A stretch of 43,654 nucleotides of DNA from NCBI GenBank assembly GCA_017470425.1, contig JAFUYT010000035.1:1-43654 (forward strand). Direction: 5' to 3'. Below the pieces are notes generated by a model. It was not told where the DNA came from. It searched no databases and was given only the letters and a program-made list of their open reading frames with translations. Each line of letters starts with the position of its first letter. Position 1 is the first letter of the stretch. Of this stretch, positions 34,467 through 43,576 are shown one piece after another. A program made the translations under genes and the position numbers. This DNA comes from Bacteroidaceae bacterium (GTDB taxonomy: Bacteria; Bacteroidota; Bacteroidia; Bacteroidales; Bacteroidaceae).

Positions 34467-37400
34467 TTATTGCCTTCGGTTGATAATGAGTTTTTGTGCG
34501 GCGGTCGCTTCGCTGCTCTCGTCGCAGGTCACACGAGCGCGGTAGAGATAGATGCCGCTGCCGAGCGGGAAGCCGCTGCCGGTGGTGAGGTTCCAGGGGA
34601 TGGCATAGAAGCCCGTGTCGTTGCTGCCTGACTCGGTGTGGCTCCACAGCAGGCGCCCCGAGAAGTCAAAGACTTCGACCGTGAACTCGCAGACGCTGCC
34701 CGGGCGGTCATACGTGAGCAGGAACTGCGTCTGTGAGCTGGCGGGGTTCTTGGTGGCTGCCAGTTGCACGATGCTCAGCGGCAGACCCGGATCCACGACG
34801 AAGTGGAGGGTGACGGAGTTCGGGTTGTTCAGAAGGTCCCAGGCGCGGAACACCAGCGTGTGCTCACCGGCGCTGAGCGCGGGGATGGAGAAGGCCACGT
34901 GGCCGCGTGTGTAGTCGCCGAACTCACCCGTGAAGTAGTCGTTGAGCGTGTAGGTCGTGGCGGGGTTGCCGTCGATGATGAGCTCCAGGTCGTGGCCGAG
35001 TCCGTTGCCGGCGGCGCTGATGCCGTTCTCGTCGGTAATCTCGGCAATGAAGTAGGGCGTGGCGCCGACGGTCTGCCCGTCGGTGAACGTATCGTCGCCC
35101 AGATAGGCCATGATATGGGGACCTTCAGCATTGTCAATGTCAGGCTCGGTGCCGCCGATGAGGAAGTCGTGGCTGTAGCCGTTGGCCTCGGTGTGGCGGT
35201 CGTTGGTGTTGGCGTAGAACACCAGTCGGCCGGCCTCGTTGCTGTAGTGGATATCCACGGGGATGGGGCAGGTGATGTCGAACGTTCCGGCGCGCACGCT
35301 GTCCTGTCCGTTGTAGAGGATCTTGTCGTAGGCGTTGTAGTAGAAGGTGGTGTCGGCGCCGGCGTTGTTGCGGCCCATGATGCGGCTCTCGCTGTCGTAG
35401 AGGCGGGCGGTGAGGACACCCTGGAAGTCGCTGACGCGGTCGCCGGAGCTGTGCTCGATGTGGCCAGTGAAGCGGGCCTTGCCGCCCGCGTGGAGCGTGA
35501 AGTCGTCGGGCAGCTCGCTGACGGCGGTGCCGTTGACGGCGTCGAGGACGACGCGGTTGCCGGGGTTGCCGAAGTAGAGGGCGGGGTCGCCCAGCAGGGC
35601 ATAGTGCAGCCTGTTCTCGCCCGACGGGCTGTTGACCTTGCTCAGTCGCACAGCGTCGCCCAGGCGGTTAGGGGCACCGCTGGCGTCCTTGGCGAAGAGG
35701 GCGCGGCAGAAGGCGTTGTTCAGGTATTCATTCTGATTGGCATAGACGGTGCGCGCGGTGCCGTAGAAGGCCACGGCGGCGCCGTTGGGGTTCAGAAAGG
35801 CTGTCTCGCCGATGTTGGTGGTCTGCGTGTCGAAGGGCATCACGTCGCAGGCCGCCGTCACCCACAGGGGTGCCCGCGGCGATTTGAAGTTGAGGAAGTC
35901 CTCGGTGCGCATCACCATCTCGTGGGAGAGGCAGTAGGTGGCGCCGTGGCCCGTGTAGTTCATCATGAGAGCACCCTCTTCCATCTGCTGGCGGATGAGC
36001 TTCTCAATGAGCGGGTAGCGGTTGCCGCTGGCGGAGGCTACGCGTGGGTAGGCATCCCACATCACCTCGCGCACCTCCAGCTCCGGGTAGTTGCTCTTGA
36101 CGATGTCGGCCACGCGCTTGACCATCTCCAGATGCTGGTTCTTGTCACCGTCGTCGCCCATGAAGCAGACGACGTTCTTCCAGGCTCCGGCGTAGTCGCC
36201 GCGCAGGTAGGTGAGTGTCTTATCGACGGCGGCCTTCGCCTCGGTGATGTTGCGCACGGGGAAGCGGCCCACGCCCAGGTCGGGCTTGTCGGAGGTCAGC
36301 GCGCTGCCCTCGCCGTCGTCGAGGAGGCCGAAGTAGTCTTCCATCACGTAGCACTGGGTGTCGCTCGTGGAGTTCTCGCTCTCGAAGCAGAGCAGGAAGT
36401 TGTCGGGCGAGAGGTTGCGCCAGACCGACGTGCGCATACGGTTGTCCCACGCGCAGTCACCGAAGAGCAGCAGGTAGCGCGGGCGGTCGGCGTTGGTCTC
36501 GGCGCGGTCGTAGAGCATCTTCAGGAAGCGGCGGTAGGCGGTGGCATCGGGTGTGCCGCTGGAGAACTCGTTGTAGATATGGTCGGCGCGGAAGACACCC
36601 ACGCGCAGCCCATCCCACTCGCGGTGGGCCTGTGCCAGGCGCTCTGCCTCGCCGTCGAAGATGCCGCTGGCGGGTGTGATGATGACCATGTCGAGGGTGC
36701 CGGTGGCGTGGAGGTTCTGGTTCCACACCTCACCCACGACGGTGGGCTGCGGGTACGAGGCGTAGGCGTTCACGTTGAAGACCACGTAGCGGTGTGCCTC
36801 GCCGTCGCCTGCCACGACGGCCCGGAAGTGGGGTGTGCCATCGACCGTCGTCAGCGTGCCGCTGATGGCGGCTGCGGGCTGGCCGCGCTCGGCGAGACGC
36901 CAGAGCTGGGGCTGCTGCCCGGAGGCGTAGCTGATGTCGTAGGTGCACGCCTCCTGGTCGCTGCGCGAGAACTGCACCTGCTGTACGCCGCCGTCGAGCG
37001 TCATGGCACCCGTGAATTTTAGTGTCAGGTAGTTCAGACGGGCGTGCTGTCCCTGCGTGGTCGAGATCTGTACGGTGTTGGAGGCGCTCGGAGCCGCTAC
37101 GCTGTAGATCTTGTTCACACTGCTGGCGTAGGAGTAGTCGCCGAGGGCGGAGAGGTTGAAGTTGCCCAGCGCCGCATTGTTGAAGCGCACGGTGGCCGTC
37201 GTGGCGGTGCTGTTGGCTGCCGTGAAGTTCACGGTCAGACGGCCTTGCCCGCCGACGCTGCGGCAGGGGAGCGTCAGCGTGTAGTTGCGGGTGTTGCCGC
37301 GGGCGTAGTCGTAGTCCTCGTAGAGCTGTCGGCCGCCGTGGTACCAGGCGTAGCTCTGCGGGTGGTAAGTGGTGTAGGCGTCGAAGGTAGAGACCAGCGC

Positions 37401-38219
37401 CGTCGCGGTCTCCGAGGAGGAGAGGGTGGGGACGTCGCCCGCAGGCGTAGCGGCTTCCGTGACGAAGTAACAGGCGGCGCGGGCGTAGTGGTTGGGCACG
37501 TGCTCATCGTTCCGCCAGGTGTCGAGGCCGTTGGCGTGGAACAGGTAGCCGTCGGGGACTCGAAGGAGCGTGACCGCCTCAAGGTCGTCGAAGTCCCTGT
37601 CGGCGTCGAGAGCTTCCTTCTGCAGGTGGCCGCCGTAGCCATAGATGCGGATGTTGTCGGGATTCGTGAAACCCATCTCGTTGAGGGCGCTGTAGGTCAG
37701 GTGATGGATGCCGTCGCTCTCCACGCTGATCTTCATCCATCGCCCCGTGGCCAGTACGCTCTCCGAGGCCCAGCGCTGGCTGCCCGCTGCCGCACGGCGC
37801 AGGCGGCGCGCGGCGGTCGCTTTCAGTGTCGGCGTGATCTCCACCTTGCCGCTTAGCAGCTTGTAGTAGTTGCCGTCCCGCACGATAAGGGGCACGAAGC
37901 TGATGTCCAGCACGCCCTCGCCGCGGCTGATGCCCACGGCGGATGTGATCCGCAGGCTGTCGCTGACAGATGCTTCGCTGCCGGGGATGGCGCGCAGGCG
38001 CTCCACCTCGCCCTTCGTGAGCGGTGCCCATTCGGGATAGCGCACACACACGGAGTAGTCGAACAGCCGGTAGTCGGTCTCTAACGGCACCAACTCATGA
38101 TAGGTCGGCACGATGCTGTCGATGCGCAGACGCTCCCAGTCGAACTGCGTAAAGTCCTGTGTGCGGGCTGTCAGGGGCCAGCACATCAGCATGATGAGTA
38201 TGTAGAGAAAATGTTTCAA
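34467..38219 (-). CDS. porU: Type IX secretion system sortase PorU
   Basis: This 1250-residue protein has a signal peptide (MKHFLYILIMLMCWPLTART), an N-terminal beta-rich prodomain (to ~430), a C25 gingipain-like peptidase domain (~530-850) and Ig-like C-terminal domains. The domain has the catalytic pair in NYTGHGATYC (H758) and VTAACDVMPFD (C791), with DLGVGRFPVRN upstream. PorU removes the C-terminal domain of T9SS cargo at the cell surface and attaches the cargo to lipopolysaccharide. Six proteins in this window carry a possible cargo signature. The C-terminus itself resembles a sorting-type fold (EVFDFSGRLLWS...YRARV). It heads porU-porV-ispF. Heptamer-like CAACTAT repeats lie just upstream (38231-38258). 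Confidence 0.95.
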   Translation of the reverse strand: MKHFLYILIMLMCWPLTARTQDFTQFDWERLRIDSIVPTYHELVPLETDYRLFDYSVCVRYPEWAPLTKGEVERLRAIPGSEASVSDSLRITSAVGISRGEGVLDISFVPLIVRDGNYYKLLSGKVEITPTLKATAARRLRRAAAGSQRWASESVLATGRWMKISVESDGIHHLTYSALNEMGFTNPDNIRIYGYGGHLQKEALDADRDFDDLEAVTLLRVPDGYLFHANGLDTWRNDEHVPNHYARAACYFVTEAATPAGDVPTLSSSETATALVSTFDAYTTYHPQSYAWYHGGRQLYEDYDYARGNTRNYTLTLPCRSVGGQGRLTVNFTAANSTATTATVRFNNAALGNFNLSALGDYSYASSVNKIYSVAAPSASNTVQISTTQGQHARLNYLTLKFTGAMTLDGGVQQVQFSRSDQEACTYDISYASGQQPQLWRLAERGQPAAAISGTLTTVDGTPHFRAVVAGDGEAHRYVVFNVNAYASYPQPTVVGEVWNQNLHATGTLDMVIITPASGIFDGEAERLAQAHREWDGLRVGVFRADHIYNEFSSGTPDATAYRRFLKMLYDRAETNADRPRYLLLFGDCAWDNRMRTSVWRNLSPDNFLLCFESENSTSDTQCYVMEDYFGLLDDGEGSALTSDKPDLGVGRFPVRNITEAKAAVDKTLTYLRGDYAGAWKNVVCFMGDDGDKNQHLEMVKRVADIVKSNYPELEVREVMWDAYPRVASASGNRYPLIEKLIRQQMEEGALMMNYTGHGATYCLSHEMVMRTEDFLNFKSPRAPLWVTAACDVMPFDTQTTNIGETAFLNPNGAAVAFYGTARTVYANQNEYLNNAFCRALFAKDASGAPNRLGDAVRLSKVNSPSGENRLHYALLGDPALYFGNPGNRVVLDAVNGTAVSELPDDFTLHAGGKARFTGHIEHSSGDRVSDFQGVLTARLYDSESRIMGRNNAGADTTFYYNAYDKILYNGQDSVRAGTFDITCPIPVDIHYSNEAGRLVFYANTNDRHTEANGYSHDFLIGGTEPDIDNAEGPHIMAYLGDDTFTDGQTVGATPYFIAEITDENGISAAGNGLGHDLELIIDGNPATTYTLNDYFTGEFGDYTRGHVAFSIPALSAGEHTLVFRAWDLLNNPNSVTLHFVVDPGLPLSIVQLAATKNPASSQTQFLLTYDRPGSVCEFTVEVFDFSGRLLWSHTESGSNDTGFYAIPWNLTTGSGFPLGSGIYLYRARVTCDESSEATAAQKLIINRRQ

Positions 38220-38253
38220 TTCTGTATATCTTTAAACTATCAACTATCAACTC

Positions 38254-38874
38254 TCACTTCACGTTGAACTCCAGAAGCTTCTCGCCTTCGAGCCAGCCGC
38301 AGAGGTGGTCATCGATGTGGACAGGGCCAACGCCGGCGGGGGTGCCCGTGAAGAGGAGGTCGCCTGTCTTCAGCGTGAAGAACAGGCTCACGAAGGCCAC
38401 CAGTTCATCCACCGCGTAGAGCATATCGGCCGTGTGGCCTTCCTGCACCGTCGCGCCGTTGATGTCGAGGTGGAAGTGCAGGTCCTGGATGCCGTGCTCC
38501 AATGCCGTCACTGGCACGAAGCGGCCGATGGCCGCGGAGCCGTCGAAGCCCTTGCAGAGATCCCAGGGAAGCCCTTGTGCCCGCAGGCGCTCCTGCAGGT
38601 CGCGCGCCGTGAAGTCGATGCCCACGGTGACGGCGTCGTAGTAGCGGTGGGCAAAGCGCGGCGAGATGCTGCGCCCCAGGCGGCTGATGCGTACCACCAG
38701 CTCCGTTTCGTAGTCGCAGCGCTCGGTGAAGTCCGGGATGAAGAACGGCCGGCCGCCCGTGAGCAGTGCCGAGTCCGCCTTCGTGAAGATCACGGGACTC
38801 TCCCTTTTATATAACGTTTCGCGAAGCTCTTTATTGTGCTCCGCATAATTCATTCCTACTGCCAGAATCTTCAT
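38254..38874 (-). CDS. Fumarylacetoacetate hydrolase family protein
   Basis: From MKILAVGMNYAEHNKE the protein is 206 residues. The longer start at 38907 lies upstream of the -7 element and is unlikely. The FAH fold is clear: DYETELVVRI (metal-binding acidic residues), YDAVTVGIDFTARDLQERLRA, KGFDGSAAIG and GDLLFTGTPAGVGPV. Members hydrolyse or decarboxylate 2-oxo acids (acylpyruvase, oxaloacetate decarboxylase, catabolic hydratases). The exact substrate cannot be read from sequence. It lies 34 bp before porU on the same strand, so it may lead that transcript. It is divergent from the esterase gene. Confidence 0.9.
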   Translation of the reverse strand: MKILAVGMNYAEHNKELRETLYKRESPVIFTKADSALLTGGRPFFIPDFTERCDYETELVVRISRLGRSISPRFAHRYYDAVTVGIDFTARDLQERLRAQGLPWDLCKGFDGSAAIGRFVPVTALEHGIQDLHFHLDINGATVQEGHTADMLYAVDELVAFVSLFFTLKTGDLLFTGTPAGVGPVHIDDHLCGWLEGEKLLEFNVK

Positions 38875-38892
38875 AGTCAGTTCTCTTGCGTG

Positions 38893-38900
38893 CAAAGATA
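38893..38900 (-). promoter_or_regulatory. -7 promoter element of the FAH gene
   Basis: TATCTTTG on the minus strand, 18 bp before the ATG at 38874. It may serve FAH-porU-porV-ispF. Confidence 0.6.
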
Positions 38901-39074
38901 CAACCATTTCGCGGTTCCCGCCAAATTTTTGGCCATAAAAGTGTCGCCGCCCTCTTGGAATCTGCCTGCGGGAGAATAATTCCGCGTTTTTGAATGTTTT
39001 CTGGCATTTTATGCGATGAGTTTGGTCATAATATCGTATATTTACACCCGAAAACGACCAAAACGACCCTTATC

Positions 39075-41420
39075 ATGAAGCAGAACTACGTGAAAACCAT
39101 CGTCCTATGCACGATTCTCAGTCTTGTGGCTTCGCCCGCCTGGAGCGCCCGTAAGAAGAAAACTGAAGTGAGGCCTACGCGTGTGGCCTGCGTGGGCAAC
39201 AGCGTGACCTACGGCTACGGTCTGCGCCACCGCGACCGCGACGCCTATCCGGTGCGTCTGCAGCAGATGCTGGACAGCGCCTATGGTGCCAACCGCTATG
39301 AGGTCGGGAACTTCGGACATTCGGGTTCCACCTTATTATCCAAAGGTCATCGACCGTATGTGAAGACGCCGGAGTTCCGTCAGGCGATGGACTTCAAGGC
39401 CGACTGGGTGGTCATCCACCTGGGCCTGAACGACACCGACCCGCGCAACTGGCCCGACTGGAAGGAAGATTTCATCCCCGACTACCGTGCGCTGATAGAT
39501 TCCTTCCGCACGGCGAACCCTGAAGCACGCATCCTCATCTGCCGGATGACGCCCATCTTCGACCGCCACCCCCGCTTCCAGAGTGGCACACGCGACTGGC
39601 ACGCCCAGATACAACAGGCTATCGGGCAGGTGGCCCGGGGCGCCAATGTACAGCTCATCGACCTCTACTCGCCCCTGCACTCGCGCCCCGACCTCTTCCC
39701 CGATGCCCTGCACCCCAACCCCGAGGGTGCGCAGATCCTGGCACGCACGGTCTATGGCGCACTCACGGGCGACTATGGCGGACTGCGCCTGCCGCCCGTC
39801 TATGCCAGTGGAATGGTGCTGCCGCGCGACGAGCACCTGCTTATCGAGGGACAGGCCAACGCCCGCCAGAACGTCCATGCCGTGCTGAGCCGGGACGGTA
39901 AGGTCGTGGAGGAGCGCGATGCCTTCACCCGCGCCGACGGCTCGTGGCAGATAGAACTGCCTCACATGAAGGCCGGAGGACCCTACAAGCTGACCTTCAC
40001 GTCCACTCCGCTGGACCCCAAGGACTACCACCTCTACTATCCCGACCACTATCCCTTCACTCTCCCCAATCTCACAAAGGCCCACCCCTCCCAGTCTCCC
40101 CTCCCTCAGGGAGGGGCTGGGGGTGGGCTTTTCGTCATTGACAGCCTCTACTTCGGCGACCTGTGGCTGGCCAGCGGTCAGTCGAATATGGAGCTGCGCG
40201 TGGATCAGTGCAACACCCTCGACCAGGACCTGGCCGACGCTGCACGCCTCGCCAACCGCCTACACCTATTTAATATGCCTGCCCGTGCCCGCACGGATGC
40301 CGTGGAGTGGGACGACAGCGTGCTACGCTACACCAACGAACTGCGGCACATGGACTTCCAGGGGTGGCACACAGCCTCGCCGGAGGTGGTTGCCAAGTTC
40401 TCTGCCGTGGCCTTCAACTTCGCGCGCGTCCTCTGCGACAGCCTTGAGGACATCCCCATCGGCATCATCTGTAATGCCGTGGGAGGCTCTACCACAGAGT
40501 CGTGGATAGATCGCACGACGCTGGAGCGGGAGTTCCCCAACATCCTGAACGACTGGCGCAACGGCGACTATGGCCAGCCTTGGGCACGAGGCCGCATGAC
40601 GCAGAACATCGCCCATGCCCTTAACAAGGAATCGGCGGCCTACAACCCGCTGCAGCGCCATCCCTACGATCCCGCCTACCTCTTCGAAGCCGCCGTCGCG
40701 CCCCTCGGGCATCTTCCCGTCAAGGGCGTCATCTGGTACCAGGGCGAGAGCAATGCCCATAACGTGGAGGTTCACGAGCGCCTGTTCCGACTGCTCGAAC
40801 AGTCGTGGCGCGAACACTTTCGCAAGCCCCCCGTGGCCCCCCGGTGGGGGGCTTCCAGAGAGAATGAGATGCCCCCCACCGGGGGGCTGCGGGGGGGCTT
40901 CCCTTCGCTTCCCTTCTACGTCGTCCAGCTCTCCAGCCTTCCCCGTCCCTCTTGGCCTGCCTTCCGCGACAGCCAGCGCCGCCTTGCCAATGAACTGCCC
41001 GACACATGGATGGCCGTCAGCAGTGATGTGGGCGATGCTGCCGATGTACACTATCGCACCAAGCGCCCTGTGGGCGAGCGGTTAGCACTGCTCGCTCTGA
41101 GCCACACCTACGGCCATGAGCTCGTCTGCGAAGGACCCACCCTGCACTCCGCTGTGCTGGGACAGAACCACACCGTCTCCCTGCGCTTCGACCACGCCGA
41201 CGGACTCATCTGTACCCGCGGCTTCGAGCTCGCCGGGCCCGACGGCCTCTTCCATCCCGCCACCATTCAGATTGAAGGCGACAGGATACAGCTCTCATCG
41301 CCCGACGTGCAATGGCCTGCTGCCGTGCGCTACGGCTGGAGCGGCTTCACCGATGCCGACCTTCGCAACCGCCAAGGTCTGCCCGCCTCCACCTTCCAGA
41401 CACGCATTCCACTGCATTAG
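39075..41420 (+). CDS. SGNH hydrolase / sialate O-acetylesterase fusion
   Basis: This 781-residue protein starts at MKQNYVKTIVLCTILSLVASPAWSA (signal peptide). The frame from 38994 has no support, and a -7-like TATATTTA lies at 39037-39044. Domain 1 (~38-230) is a GDSL/SGNH esterase with VGNSVTYG (S43) and DALHPN (D210, H213). Domain 2 (~360-690) is a SASA-type esterase with ASGQSNMEL (S370), WYQGESNAHN and DVH (D657, H659). Such proteins remove acetyl groups from sialic acid or other acetylated glycans, opening them to glycosidases. The GH20 gene follows after 7 bp. Two palindromic elements are translated (40076-40132 and 40824-40900). No T9SS-like tail is present. Confidence 0.87.
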   Translation: MKQNYVKTIVLCTILSLVASPAWSARKKKTEVRPTRVACVGNSVTYGYGLRHRDRDAYPVRLQQMLDSAYGANRYEVGNFGHSGSTLLSKGHRPYVKTPEFRQAMDFKADWVVIHLGLNDTDPRNWPDWKEDFIPDYRALIDSFRTANPEARILICRMTPIFDRHPRFQSGTRDWHAQIQQAIGQVARGANVQLIDLYSPLHSRPDLFPDALHPNPEGAQILARTVYGALTGDYGGLRLPPVYASGMVLPRDEHLLIEGQANARQNVHAVLSRDGKVVEERDAFTRADGSWQIELPHMKAGGPYKLTFTSTPLDPKDYHLYYPDHYPFTLPNLTKAHPSQSPLPQGGAGGGLFVIDSLYFGDLWLASGQSNMELRVDQCNTLDQDLADAARLANRLHLFNMPARARTDAVEWDDSVLRYTNELRHMDFQGWHTASPEVVAKFSAVAFNFARVLCDSLEDIPIGIICNAVGGSTTESWIDRTTLEREFPNILNDWRNGDYGQPWARGRMTQNIAHALNKESAAYNPLQRHPYDPAYLFEAAVAPLGHLPVKGVIWYQGESNAHNVEVHERLFRLLEQSWREHFRKPPVAPRWGASRENEMPPTGGLRGGFPSLPFYVVQLSSLPRPSWPAFRDSQRRLANELPDTWMAVSSDVGDAADVHYRTKRPVGERLALLALSHTYGHELVCEGPTLHSAVLGQNHTVSLRFDHADGLICTRGFELAGPDGLFHPATIQIEGDRIQLSSPDVQWPAAVRYGWSGFTDADLRNRQGLPASTFQTRIPLH
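40076..40132 (+). repeat. 57-bp palindrome translated inside the esterase gene
   Basis: AAGGCCCACCCCTCCCAG, then CTCCCCTCCCT-CAG-GGAGGGG, then CTGGGGGTGGGCTT form a long imperfect hairpin. It encodes a Pro/Gly-rich linker at the junction between the SGNH part and the SASA catalytic domain. It is related to 2084-2127. Confidence 0.8.
40824..40900 (+). repeat. 77-bp element with ~30-bp inverted halves, translated
   Basis: The left half (40824-40852, AAGCCCCCCGTGGCCCCCC... ) and the inverted right half (40871-40900) are near-perfect reverse complements. Each contains its own CCCCCC-GG(T)-GGGGGG hairpin, with an 18-bp spacer. It is the clearest copy of the family also seen at 1691-1843 and 25915-25984. 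It is translated as PPVAPRWGA...MPPTGGLRGG inside the SASA domain. Confidence 0.87.
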
Positions 41421-41427
41421 TTTATAC

Positions 41428-43473
41428 ATGTGCTGTAGTGTTAAATATCTCATCCTGTGCCTGATGGCCACATTCGCGTGTCCCGTCTTCGGGCAGGACG
41501 GCACGGAGCCTGCGGCATGGCTGCTGCCGAAGCCCAAGGAGATTGCCGTGAGCGGACAAGCGTTCAGTCTGAAGCGCTCGGTGCGCCTGAACGACCCCAC
41601 CGGCTCTACGCTCCTCGCATCTCTCTTCAAGACCAAGAAATCCGCGAAGGCAACGGTCACGGTGCGGCTGGTCAGCGACGATGAGCTGGGCACCTTCGAC
41701 TACGCCCTGCCGGGCTTCGAGAACGAGGGCTACCGGCTCAGCATCGCCCCCAACGCCGTCACCATCACCGCCGGCACACGGACGGGAGTCATCCGCGCCG
41801 CTCAGACCCTAATGCAACTCGCCGCTGCCACCGACGGCGCCCGCCTGCCGGGCGTGACCATCACCGACTACCCCGCCTTCAAGCTGCGCGGCTTCATGCA
41901 CGACGTAGGCCGCTCGTTCATCAGCTTCGAGGAACTGAAGCGGGAGATCGACCTGCTGGCGCGCTTCAAGGTCAACGCCTTCCACTGGCACCTGACCGAC
42001 AACCAGGCCTTCCGCTTCGAGTCCAAGGCCTTTCCGCAGCTCAACGAGGCCGCCTACACGACACGCTTCGCCGGCAGCTACTACACCCAGACACAATGCA
42101 CCGAGCTGGGAGCCTACGCTGCCGAGCGAGGCATGGTCATCATCCCCGAGATAGACATGCCCGGCCACTCCCGCGCCTTCACCGCCGCCATGGGCTACCC
42201 CATGAGCAGCCCGCAGGGACGCGCCGCGCTGAAGACCCTGCTCGCCGAGCTGGCAACGGCCTTCCCCCGGGCGCCATATCTCCACATCGGTGCCGACGAG
42301 GCGGGGACGACGGCGGAGTTCATCAACGAGATGACCGCCTACATCCACCAGTCGCTGGGCCGCCGCTGCGTTGTCTGGAACCCCATCAGCGGCGTCAGCA
42401 TCAGCACCGCCACGCTGCCTCATATCGACATGACCGAGATGTGGAGCACTGCGGGCCGGAAGATAGACGGCCTGCCCAATATCGATTGCCGCTACAACTA
42501 CGTCAACCACTTCGACGTCTTTGCCGACCTCGTAGGCATCTATCGGAGCAACATCTACTACTTCCAGCAGGGCAGTCCGGAACTGGCGGGAGCCATCAGC
42601 GCCGTGTGGAACGACCGCAAGCTCCCCGCCGAGCGTGACATCATCTACCAGAACAACCTCTACGCCAACGTCCTGGCCACCGCCGAACGCGGATGGATGG
42701 GCGGCGGCCAGCAGTACATCGAAGCGGGCGGCACGGCGCTGCCCCTTTCCGGCAGCGAGCTGGAGGAGTTCCGCGACTGGGAGCGCCGCTTCCTCCACTA
42801 CAAGGACACCTGGCTGCGCCACGAGCCCATCCCCTACGTGCGGCAGACCGACGTGCGCTGGCGCATCACCGCTCCCTTCCCCAACGGCGGCGACGCCTCG
42901 GCCGTGTTCCCGCCCGAAACAGCGACAGCCGACCCGTTGCCCCACAGCTACGACTTCGACGGCGAGACCTATGGCAGCACCGAGGCCGTGGGCGCCGCCG
43001 TCTATCTGCGCCACACCTGGGGAACCGTTGTTCCCGGCTTCTACGAGGCCACCGCACTAAACACCACCGCCTACGCCTGGACCTACGTCTATTCCCCCAA
43101 GGCGCAAGAAGCCGGGGCGCTCATCGAGTTCCAGAACTACAGCCGCTCGGAGAACGACCGCGCGCCGGACGTCGGACAGTGGGATCGCAAGGGCTCGCGC
43201 ATCTGGCTGAACGGCGTGGAGCTGCTGCCGCCCGCCTGGGAGAACTCCGGCAGGGGCATCACCTCCGAGACCGACCTGCTCAACGAAAACTTCGCCGCCC
43301 GCCAGCCCCTCCCCGTCCACCTCCATCATGGTTGGAACAAGGTACTCCTCAAGCTGCCCTACGTAGCCGCCGCCGGCGTCCGCCTGAACAAATGGCTGTT
43401 CACCTTCGTCCTCACCACCCCCGACGGCCGCCACGCCCTCCCCGACATCATCTATTCTCCAGACAAGCGCTGA
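41428..43473 (+). CDS. GH20 family beta-N-acetylhexosaminidase
   Basis: This 681-residue protein starts at MCCSVKYLILCLMATFACPV, 7 bp after the esterase stop. The upstream frame from 41116 overlaps the esterase and lacks a signal peptide. It has an N-terminal GH20b domain (~25-145, ending GTRTGVIRAAQTLMQL) and the TIM barrel (~150-470). The barrel carries RGFMHDVGRSF, FHWHLTDNQ, PEIDMPGHSRA and the catalytic pair GADE (D290, E291), followed by a C-terminal beta-sandwich (~475-681). It releases terminal beta-linked GlcNAc or GalNAc by substrate-assisted catalysis. Pairing with the esterase suggests mucin or N-glycan trimming in the periplasm or at the surface. No T9SS-like tail is present. Confidence 0.93.
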   Translation: MCCSVKYLILCLMATFACPVFGQDGTEPAAWLLPKPKEIAVSGQAFSLKRSVRLNDPTGSTLLASLFKTKKSAKATVTVRLVSDDELGTFDYALPGFENEGYRLSIAPNAVTITAGTRTGVIRAAQTLMQLAAATDGARLPGVTITDYPAFKLRGFMHDVGRSFISFEELKREIDLLARFKVNAFHWHLTDNQAFRFESKAFPQLNEAAYTTRFAGSYYTQTQCTELGAYAAERGMVIIPEIDMPGHSRAFTAAMGYPMSSPQGRAALKTLLAELATAFPRAPYLHIGADEAGTTAEFINEMTAYIHQSLGRRCVVWNPISGVSISTATLPHIDMTEMWSTAGRKIDGLPNIDCRYNYVNHFDVFADLVGIYRSNIYYFQQGSPELAGAISAVWNDRKLPAERDIIYQNNLYANVLATAERGWMGGGQQYIEAGGTALPLSGSELEEFRDWERRFLHYKDTWLRHEPIPYVRQTDVRWRITAPFPNGGDASAVFPPETATADPLPHSYDFDGETYGSTEAVGAAVYLRHTWGTVVPGFYEATALNTTAYAWTYVYSPKAQEAGALIEFQNYSRSENDRAPDVGQWDRKGSRIWLNGVELLPPAWENSGRGITSETDLLNENFAARQPLPVHLHHGWNKVLLKLPYVAAAGVRLNKWLFTFVLTTPDGRHALPDIIYSPDKR

Positions 43474-43530
43474 CTTTCTTTCGGCATAAACACCTATTAC
43501 GGCTCGAAACTACACTCTTTAAGATACTTT

Positions 43531-43576
43531 AGGAAGGTAAACCATAGAGATAAAATAGAAAAATGTTACCTTTCCT
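43531..43576. terminator. Weak inverted repeat after the GH20 gene
   Basis: AGGAAGGTAAAC and GTTACCTTTCCT form an imperfect stem with a ~22-bp loop, 58 bp after the stop codon. A terminator is possible but not convincing. The rest of 43474-43654 is AT-rich with no gene seen. Confidence 0.35.

Noticed and set aside
41116-41427. Upstream extension of the GH20 protein
   Set aside because: It overlaps the esterase gene in another frame and is Ser/Pro-rich shadow coding. MCC at 41428 begins a signal peptide.
41428-41500. Lipoprotein signal on the GH20 protein
   Set aside because: The cysteine in ATFAC lacks a good lipobox. A normal signal peptidase site near VFGQ fits better.
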